Assembly: GCA_041749075.1 (NCBI GenBank)
Contig: JBGTBY010000022.1
Location: 61,196 to 125,195, forward strand
Origin: CAMTWZ01 sp041749075
GTDB lineage: Bacteria > Bacteroidota > Rhodothermia > Balneolales > HLUCCA01
DNA length: 64,000 nucleotides
Direction: 5' to 3'
Position numbers and translations under genes: made by a program. Of the stretch, positions 1-7,216 are shown one piece after another (position 1 is the stretch's first letter; every line of letters begins with the position of its first letter). The notes beneath the pieces are model-generated. The model ran no database searches and was not told the DNA's origin. It saw only the letters and a program-made list of their open reading frames with translations.

Positions 1-255
1 AAACATCTACCTATGTGAAAATGAATTACTAAATAAATCTGTGGAATTTGTGCTTAATTACGTAATTAACATATAAAAATAACGTTAATTCCATTCAATA
101 AATAATCTTTTCAGTACTTGTATTACGTGATTTGTACCACTTGCGGACAGTGCACATAAATACCTATCAAACGATACTATTTAGATTAAATCAAATTAAT
201 AGTTGCGACATGGATTTATCCCTTCTTAATTTAGACCAGTTCAAAATAGAAATAC
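1..255. repeat. AT-rich leader with degenerate copy of the CTTGCGGACAG repeat
   Basis: AT-rich non-coding stretch ahead of the TonB receptor gene. It carries a degenerate copy of a dispersed repeat of about 130 bp. The left part reads AAATCTGTGGAATTTGTGC near 34 and the right part reads CACTTGCGGACAGTGC near 138. Better copies lie at 10801-10935, 11575-11710, 12225-12350 and 53358-53475. I see no gene here; the promoter of the receptor gene is probably in the last 100 bases but no consensus can be assigned. Confidence 0.5.
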
Positions 256-2403
256 ATGAAAGTCGCCCTTACCCTTCTCGTTTTCCTGCTATCCTCCCCG
301 ATTACATCCTTCGCTCAGGCTCCTGACTCGATGAAAACGGGCGAAATGCCGCAAATTGAAGTACTTGGTGTGCCCGAGCGCCTGCTTCGCCTACCAGGTT
401 CGGCTTCGATCGTTGGACATCAAACCATCCGCCAAACCGCACCGGTTTCTGGGAACGAGGTGTTTCGTAAAGTGACGGGGCTGAATATTGTTGATGAAGA
501 GGGACTCGGGATGAGAGCGAACATCGGTATTCGCGGCCTGGATCCGGATCGGTCCAGAACCGTGTTAGTGATGGAAGATGGAGTTCCAGTCGCACTTTCT
601 CCCTATGGCGAACCTGAGCTGTATTATACCCCATCCATCGACCGCATGAGCGGGATTGAGGTGCTGAAAGGATCCGGATCCATCTTGTTCGGACCTCAGA
701 CCATAGGCGGGGTGATTAATTATTTAACGGCAAATCCACCTCCCGTTCCAACCACGGAAGCGGTTGTGCGTGGTGGCCAGGATGGATTTTTCGTCGGTCG
801 GTTCTCGCATGGATCCACTCTCGGAAATAGTGGCTATAACGTCACGTATCTGCGGAAATCAGGGAATGGTGTCGGAGTTCTCGATTATGGCATCCATGAT
901 CTGAATGCGAAATTCAAGCAAGTTCTCTCTCCGAAATCTGTGCTTGGCATCAAGCTCGGTATCTATGATGAAGTATCGAATTCCACGTACGTAGGCATCA
1001 CCCAAGGCATGTATGATTCCGGATTGTACGACTTCACCCATCCCGCTCCGGACGATCAACTCTCTGTTCGCCGCTACTCGCTGAGCGCGACCCATGATCA
1101 CTTTTTCACTCCCGATTTCCGCCTGAAAACCACAGTATTCGGCTACACGACCACACGGGATTGGTCGAGACAGGATTTCCGCACATCTCCTCGTCCACAA
1201 GACACCTACATCCGAACCCTTGGCGATCTGTACTTCTTCGATCGTACCGGTAACCGGAATCGGAGCTTTGAAGTGATGGGTGTCGAACCGCGCTTCAGTT
1301 CCACATTCCGTATCGCAGACATCCGAAATGAACTCGATTTCGGATTCCGATATGTGTTCGAACGCGCTTACGAAAAACGGATCGACGGAACCGTTGCCCG
1401 CCCCACTTCCGGAACCTTGCGTGAAGATGAAGTCCGTACCGGTTCCGCGTATAGCGCCTTTGTCCAAGATCGAGTGTATGTGACGGATGACCTGACTGTA
1501 ACACCCGGAGTCCGCCTCGAGCACTTCATTTATGAGCGCGATATTTATCGCCGGGCAAATGCGGAAGTCTCGGTTGTGAAGTCGGATCAAGTGACGTCCG
1601 TCATTCCAGGTGTTGGGGTCAGTTACCAACTGGGTCGGAATTCGTCGGTTTTTGCCGGAATCCATCGCGGATTCAGCCCGCCACGAGTCAAAGATGCGAT
1701 CAGCAGCACCGGAGTGAGCGCGGAGTTGGACGCCGAATACAGTTGGAATTCAGAACTCGGATTTCGTGGGGAATTGATCAGAGGATTGAGCGCAGAGCTG
1801 ACCGGATTTCACATGGATTTCTCCAATCAAATCATTCCGGTATCTGAATCATCCGGCGGGTCTGGAGTTCCGGGCGCCGGACTCGTGAATGGTGGTCGCA
1901 CCCGTCATACGGGCTTGGAAGCCGGTTTTTCCGCTGAACTCGGGCGTTTGTTCGATCTTGGATTCACTGTGGATTGGGATGTGGCCGCAACATTCACACA
2001 AGCCAGATTCAGTAGCGACCGTTTTGTGGATGATGGCGGAACCTCCGTGAATGTCAACGGACATGTGTTGCCCTATGCTCCTGAAATCATGTTGAACTCA
2101 TCGGTCCATGCGGTACTTCCATTTGGTTTTCAAGCCGGTTTCAGCGCTCAATACACCGGACGTCAATATGGAGATGTGTTGAATTCGACCATACCTAGTG
2201 CGGATGGTCAAGTCGGACTGTTGGATGCGTTTATGGTGATGGATGCCAGCCTGAATTGGAACTTGCCTGGGATGGATGCCTTCACGTTGACGAGTTCCGT
2301 AAAAAATCTCACGGATGAACGCTATATTGTGAGCCGTAGACCCCAAGGAATCCGTTTAGGATTACCACGATTTGTGAGTTTGGGTCTTGAAGTCAGTTTA
2401 TAA
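256..2403 (+). CDS. TonB-dependent outer-membrane receptor, FecA-like
   Basis: Predicted outer-membrane transporter that imports a ligand, most likely a ferric chelate, using TonB energy. The first 21 residues are a signal peptide (MKVALTLLVFLLSSPITSFA). A plug domain follows at about residues 30-155, with the usual RGLDPDRSR, VLVMEDGVP and IEVLKGSGSILFGPQTIGGV stretches. The remainder is a 22-strand-type barrel ending in LGLEVSL. The plug resembles Fe(III)-dicitrate receptors (FecA family), but the ligand cannot be read from sequence. There is no N-terminal carboxypeptidase-like domain, unlike SusC proteins. Length 715 aa is normal. The ATG at 256 is used because the signal peptide begins there; no Shine-Dalgarno is visible. 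It heads a same-strand group with the next three genes. Confidence 0.9.
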   Translation: MKVALTLLVFLLSSPITSFAQAPDSMKTGEMPQIEVLGVPERLLRLPGSASIVGHQTIRQTAPVSGNEVFRKVTGLNIVDEEGLGMRANIGIRGLDPDRSRTVLVMEDGVPVALSPYGEPELYYTPSIDRMSGIEVLKGSGSILFGPQTIGGVINYLTANPPPVPTTEAVVRGGQDGFFVGRFSHGSTLGNSGYNVTYLRKSGNGVGVLDYGIHDLNAKFKQVLSPKSVLGIKLGIYDEVSNSTYVGITQGMYDSGLYDFTHPAPDDQLSVRRYSLSATHDHFFTPDFRLKTTVFGYTTTRDWSRQDFRTSPRPQDTYIRTLGDLYFFDRTGNRNRSFEVMGVEPRFSSTFRIADIRNELDFGFRYVFERAYEKRIDGTVARPTSGTLREDEVRTGSAYSAFVQDRVYVTDDLTVTPGVRLEHFIYERDIYRRANAEVSVVKSDQVTSVIPGVGVSYQLGRNSSVFAGIHRGFSPPRVKDAISSTGVSAELDAEYSWNSELGFRGELIRGLSAELTGFHMDFSNQIIPVSESSGGSGVPGAGLVNGGRTRHTGLEAGFSAELGRLFDLGFTVDWDVAATFTQARFSSDRFVDDGGTSVNVNGHVLPYAPEIMLNSSVHAVLPFGFQAGFSAQYTGRQYGDVLNSTIPSADGQVGLLDAFMVMDASLNWNLPGMDAFTLTSSVKNLTDERYIVSRRPQGIRLGLPRFVSLGLEVSL

Positions 2404-2466
2404 GAAATTCCCGCACGTGTGGGTTGAGAGGAGAAAACATCGATATCAAGCGCTCTATCGCGTTTG

Positions 2467-2868
2467 ATGTCGATGATTCTTCTGCCGAATGCACATCAAC
2501 TACTCCAAATGTCCAACCGACTCCAAGCCTTCCGCGAAAAACGCGCCGCTTTGAATGAGCAGATTCTTGACCTGGATCACCTCGGCGTCAAACGCTTTTT
2601 CAACCTCGACAGCAATACCTACCGGGATGGTGCCCTTTCCGGAAAACAGAAAGAATTACTCGGTTTGGTCGCTTCGGCCGTGCTTCGTTGCAACGATTGC
2701 ATCGACTATCACTTGGAGCAATGCGCCAAAGATGGATGGACTCACGACGAATTGATCGATGCGATGAATGTGGCTCTGGTTGTGGGTGGAAGCATCGTGA
2801 TACCGCATTTTCGTCATGGGGTTGAAACGCTCTCGATTCTCAAGGAAGAAGGGTATTTTCAGGGTTGA
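2467..2868 (+). CDS. Carboxymuconolactone decarboxylase (AhpD-like) family protein
   Basis: Small all-helical CMD/AhpD-fold protein of 133 aa. The signature is LRCNDCIDYH at residues 73-82: Cys75 and Cys78 form a CxxC pair and His82 follows, the arrangement of AhpD-type alkylhydroperoxidase and redox proteins. The CxxC suggests peroxide or thiol chemistry rather than true carboxymuconolactone decarboxylation, but the substrate is unknown. Several starts are possible (TTG 2464, ATG 2467, ATG 2473, ATG 2509). I take ATG 2467; the conserved domain alone would also fit 2509. It ends 14 bases before the barrel protein at 2883, so the two are probably cotranscribed. Confidence 0.8.
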   Translation: MSMILLPNAHQLLQMSNRLQAFREKRAALNEQILDLDHLGVKRFFNLDSNTYRDGALSGKQKELLGLVASAVLRCNDCIDYHLEQCAKDGWTHDELIDAMNVALVVGGSIVIPHFRHGVETLSILKEEGYFQG

Positions 2869-2882
2869 ATCCATTAAGCCCT

Positions 2883-4016
2883 ATGAAATTCGTTCTTCCA
2901 ATCCTCTTTCTCTTCTCTTTTTCCACAGTCCAAGCTCAATCGGACAGCACAAAATTCGGATTCCTCCCCGCACTTGGTTACACCTCGGATCTTGGACTTT
3001 TAGGTGGCGGCATCTTCAATCGATTTCATTATAAAGATGGATATCGGCCGTACATCAACATGCAAATGGTGTCCGCCATTGTGAGTACGAAGGGGTTTTA
3101 TTCGATTTATCTCCTTCATGAACGTACCAGCAAAGGCACGAGTACATCCCTGAAATCCATCCGAAGTACCTATGAGTTGTACTCGGATCGAACCACAGAA
3201 TCCACATGGTTCGGACTCGGGCCCGATTCCCAATTTCGGAAGGATGATTTTGAAGGGGAGGTCAATTTTTTCAAATCTTCCAGCACCGGGTTCATTTATC
3301 GTGGGAGGTTGCCCTTGTATCGAACCGGTTTCCCAGGTGCCCAACTTGATGCGGTTTTGATTGGCCAAATCGGATACAACAAGCCTTTTGATCAGAATCC
3401 AGATCAATTGTTCTGGCAAGATTTACCGAATGGAACGGATGGGGGATGGTCGACTGGGGCCGGATTGGGACTTCAATGGGAAAATCGGGACGCCGAAATC
3501 GCCCCGATCCGTGGAAACACCGCCATTATTGAGGCTCGTTACCTTCCAAGCATCTTACCCGAGTCGTATTCCGCGTTTTTGGTGTTAGCCGAAGCCTCGC
3601 AATACGTCCCGATTCGAGTCGGTCATTTGTTTGTGCTTGCCGGACGCATCGGAATGCAACATGCATCCGGGGATGTTCCCTTTTGGTTTATGCCGGCGAT
3701 TGGCGGAGACGAGAATGTCCGTGGCCTGCCAATAGACCGATATCGCGGGGATGGAGCCTTGTGGTACAATTCCGAAATCCGGACATGGGTGTACGAAAAT
3801 CGGAACGAGGCGATCAAAGTGGGCATGCATGTGTTTCGAGATGGCGGTGGCGTGGTAGTGAATCACGACTATGCCACGATTCCTGAGAATCTCATCCACA
3901 CCTGGGGCGTCGGTTTTGCACTTTCCCTGTTCACACCGGATTTCCTGGTTCGAGGTGACTTCGGGTTCAGTGAAGATATCAGCCGATTCTACATGGGCGT
4001 GGGGTACACGTTTTGA
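2883..4016 (+). CDS. Omp85/BamA-like outer-membrane barrel protein
   Basis: Predicted outer-membrane beta-barrel of the surface-antigen (Omp85 C-terminal) type. It has a signal peptide (MKFVLPILFLFSFSTVQAQ), no obvious POTRA domains, and alternating amphipathic strands. GGDENVRGLPIDRYRGDG near residues 278-295 matches the conserved VRG(F/Y) lid-loop motif of BamA-type barrels, and the protein ends in aromatic Phe (GVGYTF), the usual assembly signal. At 377 aa it is a barrel-only member, like proteins annotated as BamA/TamA family or patatin-associated barrels. Function could be lipid or protein export; this cannot be decided here. ATG 2883 is preferred over TTG 2865 because it begins the signal peptide. 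Its stop overlaps the next start (TGATG). Confidence 0.75.
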   Translation: MKFVLPILFLFSFSTVQAQSDSTKFGFLPALGYTSDLGLLGGGIFNRFHYKDGYRPYINMQMVSAIVSTKGFYSIYLLHERTSKGTSTSLKSIRSTYELYSDRTTESTWFGLGPDSQFRKDDFEGEVNFFKSSSTGFIYRGRLPLYRTGFPGAQLDAVLIGQIGYNKPFDQNPDQLFWQDLPNGTDGGWSTGAGLGLQWENRDAEIAPIRGNTAIIEARYLPSILPESYSAFLVLAEASQYVPIRVGHLFVLAGRIGMQHASGDVPFWFMPAIGGDENVRGLPIDRYRGDGALWYNSEIRTWVYENRNEAIKVGMHVFRDGGGVVVNHDYATIPENLIHTWGVGFALSLFTPDFLVRGDFGFSEDISRFYMGVGYTF

Positions 4017-4783
4017 TGCTGATTTTGCTCTTGTTGGTGGTCGGAACATTGACCGGAATCTTGGCCGGCATGCTTGGAATAGGGGGTGGGCTGATTTTCA
4101 CTCCGGTTTTGTATTGGATTTTTCAAGACGCCGGATTTGAGCGTCCGGAGTTATGGGCGATCGGAACATCCCTGTTCTGCACGTTCACATCCTCCTTGGG
4201 AGGAAGCCTTCGTCATCATCTGCGTTCGACTAGTTATGTGCGGGAAGGAATCGTTGCCGGATCGTTCGGTGTGATCGGAACGATCCTCGGAAAATGGATC
4301 GCCACGAGTCCATATTTCACAGGACCCCTATTCCGGATTCTGATCACATCCTTGCTCGTGTATTCCATTGGCCAACTGATTTATAAAACCTACTTCAGCC
4401 GTCAACTGGGTAAACCGCTTGTGAATCATGATCGCGACTTGACTTGGAAAGAATTGAGTGTGGTCGGCATTGCGGGCGGCTTCATCGCCACATTGGCCGG
4501 AATCGGTGGTGGTTTGCTGATGGTGCCCATCCTTCATTTGTGGTTCAAGCAATCGTATAAACGGACGGTCAGCGTATCCGAATTGGCCATCGTCGTGATT
4601 TCCTTCGTGGGTTTCGTCCAATTATGGATGTATGTGGATGTGGTTCGATCATTACCGCTGCTGGTTGGCGCGTTCGCTGGCGCGTTCTTCGGAGTGAGAT
4701 TGCATGATGTGGTGGATCCTCGACTGATGAAAGTGATGCATGCCGGGCTAATGGTGCTCGCCGTCGGGATGATGTGGTGGTAG
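4016..4783 (+). CDS. TauE/SafE family membrane permease (UPF0721)
   Basis: Integral inner-membrane protein of 255 aa with about eight helices. It has the internally repeated glycine-rich helix of the TauE/SafE family: GILAGMLGIGGGLIFTPVLY near the N terminus and GGFIATLAGIGGGLLMVPIL in the second half. Family members export sulfite, sulfoacetate or other organic anions; the substrate here is unknown. The ATG at 4016 shares its A with the TGA of the barrel gene, so translation is likely coupled. The downstream gap starts immediately with degenerate GGATGCGGGA repeats. Confidence 0.85.
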   Translation: MLILLLLVVGTLTGILAGMLGIGGGLIFTPVLYWIFQDAGFERPELWAIGTSLFCTFTSSLGGSLRHHLRSTSYVREGIVAGSFGVIGTILGKWIATSPYFTGPLFRILITSLLVYSIGQLIYKTYFSRQLGKPLVNHDRDLTWKELSVVGIAGGFIATLAGIGGGLLMVPILHLWFKQSYKRTVSVSELAIVVISFVGFVQLWMYVDVVRSLPLLVGAFAGAFFGVRLHDVVDPRLMKVMHAGLMVLAVGMMWW

Positions 4784-5004
4784 GGATGCGGGATGCGGGA
4801 AGCTGGATGCGGGAAGCTGGATGCTGGATGCTAGACGCTTGAAGTCTTTCACTGTTTTCATAAAAACAGAGGCCTGAATTTGATTCTTTCGAATCTATTT
4901 TTATGGCTTAAAGCCTGTGAAATCAAAATTTCAAGGGTATGTTCTCCGAAGCATTTTGTTTTCCCGCATCCCGCATCCAGCATCCAGCATCCCGCATCCC
5001 GCCC
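4784..5004. repeat. Degenerate CCCGCAT-type heptamer repeats in both orientations plus AT-rich hairpins
   Basis: The gap opens with GGGATGCGGGATGCGGGA-type repeats (4784-4838) and closes with the inverse CCCGCATCCCGCATCC type (4968-5003), so the two ends are inverted copies of one heptamer family. Between them are two small hairpins. The first has arms CTGTTTT and AAAACAG near 4852-4870. The second, near 4880-4900, has arms GATTC and GAATC followed by TATTTTT and could be a weak terminator for the TauE-family gene. Confidence 0.6.
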
Positions 5005-6657
5005 ATGTCCCGACTCCTCTTCCTTCTCCTCCTCGTCTCTTGTTCGCCTCGCTTGGCCGACGTCGTTGGTCCCACAACCCCATCCGAGCTCAATACGATT
5101 TTCGAGGAATACCATGAATACACCCGCACATTTTCACGGGGCGACAGTCTGGCGATTGTATCTGCTGAGTTCCAGCAAGCACAGATTCCACAACTGCGCT
5201 CGTTCCTGAATCGGATCTCCTCAGCCTCGCTTCGGAACACCACACTCACAGACAGCCTCTCCGCCCTCGTGCTCGCACACGAACTCCGCGATCAGATTGA
5301 GTACTTGGAAAACGAGTACTATGTGCTACCGCTCACGGGTTGGTTCGATTACCACACCACGTTTGTCAATTCGGCCTTGTCGGCGCGCCTCACGACGTCC
5401 GCCGATACCCTCGCGTATCTCACTCGCCTTAGCGATTTTCCGCGGCTAAACCGCGAATATATAGACCTGATGCGGCGCGGCATGTCACTCGGACTCGTTC
5501 GTCCGAAGATCGTCTTCAACGATTATCTCCCCACCATCGCCACCCACATCACCGAAAATCCAGCCGATAGCCCCTGGGGAAAAGCCCTTGGTGAGCCGAA
5601 TCCGGCACAACTCGAACTGGTGAAAGGGGTTGTCGATGAGTATCAGTATCTGCTCGATTTTTTGACAGACGAGTACATCCCAGTCGCGTCCGACGTTTCC
5701 GGAATTCGTGCCGTCCCTGGTGGCGAAGAGTACTATCGGTATCTCGTCCGACATCATGTCACGTTCGACATCACTCCGGATTCTGTGCATGCCATCGGAC
5801 TTCGTGAAGTGAAACGCATCCGCGACGAGATGCAAGAGGTGATGCGTCAAACCGGCTTTGAAGGCGATTTTTCCGCGTTTCTGGAGTTTCTCCGCACCGA
5901 TCCGCAGTTCTATGCCAAGACTCCAGATGAGTTGATGATGCGCACGGCGTATGTCCTGAAAAAAATGGATGGACAATTGCCACAACTGTTCGGCCGACTT
6001 CCGCGGCTGCCATATGGCATCATCCAAATTCCGGATTATCTCGCACCTCGAACCGCGACCGCATATTATAGTCAGGGATCACCGGAAGGTCACCGAGCTG
6101 GGAATTATGCGGTGAACACCTACGATCTACCATCGCGTCCTATCTATGAAATCGAAGCGTTGAGCTATCACGAAGCGGTTCCGGGTCATCACTTGCAGAT
6201 CGCGTTGGCTCAGGAACTCGAATTACCCGCATTTCGTCGTCGAATCGCCTTCACCGCCTACACCGAAGGCTGGGCATTGTACTCGGAACGCCTCGGACTC
6301 GATGTCGGATTCTATTCCGATCCCTACAGCAATTTCGGTCGACTGAGTTATGAAATGTGGCGTGCGCTGCGCCTGGTGGTGGACACCGGAATCCATTGGT
6401 ACGGCTGGACGAAAGAGGATGCCATCGAATATATGTCTGTGAATTCCGCACTCTCGATGCACAACATTCACAGTGAAGTGACGAGATATATTTTCTGGCC
6501 GGGTCAGTCGCTGGCGTATAAAATGGGGGAGATCCATATCCGTCAACTTCGCGAACAGATGCAAGTTGAACAAGGTGACAAGTTTGATATCAGAAAGTTC
6601 CACGATGCCATTTTAGGTACTGGAAATATTCCTCTTCAGTTGGTGACAGGAAAGTAG
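5005..6657 (+). CDS. DUF885 family zinc metallopeptidase-like lipoprotein
   Basis: Predicted periplasmic or outer-membrane lipoprotein peptidase of the DUF885 family. The N terminus MSRLLFLLLLVSC has a lipobox (LVSC), so Cys13 would be lipidated. The metal site is visible: His389-Glu390 in YHEAVPGHHLQ (an HExxxGHH variant) and the downstream helix YTEGWALYSE with Glu421, a gluzincin-like layout. Family members cleave dipeptides or N-terminal residues; the substrate is unknown. The reading frame is open upstream to 4939, but that part only translates the CCCGCATCC repeat, so ATG 5005 is chosen. Length 550 aa is typical. Confidence 0.85.
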   Translation: MSRLLFLLLLVSCSPRLADVVGPTTPSELNTIFEEYHEYTRTFSRGDSLAIVSAEFQQAQIPQLRSFLNRISSASLRNTTLTDSLSALVLAHELRDQIEYLENEYYVLPLTGWFDYHTTFVNSALSARLTTSADTLAYLTRLSDFPRLNREYIDLMRRGMSLGLVRPKIVFNDYLPTIATHITENPADSPWGKALGEPNPAQLELVKGVVDEYQYLLDFLTDEYIPVASDVSGIRAVPGGEEYYRYLVRHHVTFDITPDSVHAIGLREVKRIRDEMQEVMRQTGFEGDFSAFLEFLRTDPQFYAKTPDELMMRTAYVLKKMDGQLPQLFGRLPRLPYGIIQIPDYLAPRTATAYYSQGSPEGHRAGNYAVNTYDLPSRPIYEIEALSYHEAVPGHHLQIALAQELELPAFRRRIAFTAYTEGWALYSERLGLDVGFYSDPYSNFGRLSYEMWRALRLVVDTGIHWYGWTKEDAIEYMSVNSALSMHNIHSEVTRYIFWPGQSLAYKMGEIHIRQLREQMQVEQGDKFDIRKFHDAILGTGNIPLQLVTGK

Positions 6658-7216
6658 GTATATGTGTATAGTGTATGGTGGGGAAAGAGGTTAGCGCTGG
6701 AGTGATTTCATGAAATTGATGGTCATGGGGTAAAAGCGGGCATGGAGAATACTTGAAGGAGTGGTGTCGCAATAAGGTCCTTCGCTTCGCTCAGGATGAC
6801 ATGTGCTTCGCTAAATAAATATGGGTCCTTCGGTCAGCCGCAAAGCGGCTTCCCTCAGGATGACAGTACATCACCCATAAATAAACAAGAGGCGGCATAA
6901 CAAAATCCCAAGTACGCTTAGGAAATAGTTATGCCGCCTATTTATTTACGAGCCATGCGTTGTCATCCTGAGCGAAGGGCGCAGCCCGCAGCGAAGGACC
7001 CATGTTTTTTTGCGAAGCACGATCATCAAATTTTCAAGGGGTTGGTTGTTCATAGTAGTATATGGTGTATGGTGAGGATGAAGGCCGGAAAATTGAAAAT
7101 GAATCGTGGCCTTACACTATAGAGGCGGTATTTTGAGATTTCTTACATGATTCGTTCATATTTCACATAAAAAGTCACAACTCACTATACACGATACACT
7201 ATACACCACTCCCAAT
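6658..7216. repeat. Composite nested hairpin repeat, copy 1 (core 6891-6938), with outer inverted repeats
   Basis: A gap of 559 bp with no gene. The 48-bp core at 6891-6938 has arms GGCGGCATAAC and GTTATGCCGCC around an inner imperfect palindrome (CCCAAGTACGCTTAGG); this copy is in the reverse orientation. It is bracketed on the left by two GGTCCTTCG...CTCAGGATGACA units (6777-6883) and on the right by the inverse TGTCATCCTGAG...CGAAGGACC (6962-7000). Further out, GTGTATAGTGTATGGTG near 6663 is the inverse of CACTATACACGATACAC near 7184, a third inverted pair. Confidence 0.85.

Noticed and set aside
859..1665. Long minus-strand open frame inside the TonB receptor gene
   Set aside because: Antisense shadow of a well-conserved receptor; its product has no recognisable domain.
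4939..5004. N-terminal extension of the DUF885 peptidase
   Set aside because: It only translates the CCCGCATCC repeat; the lipoprotein signal begins at 5005.
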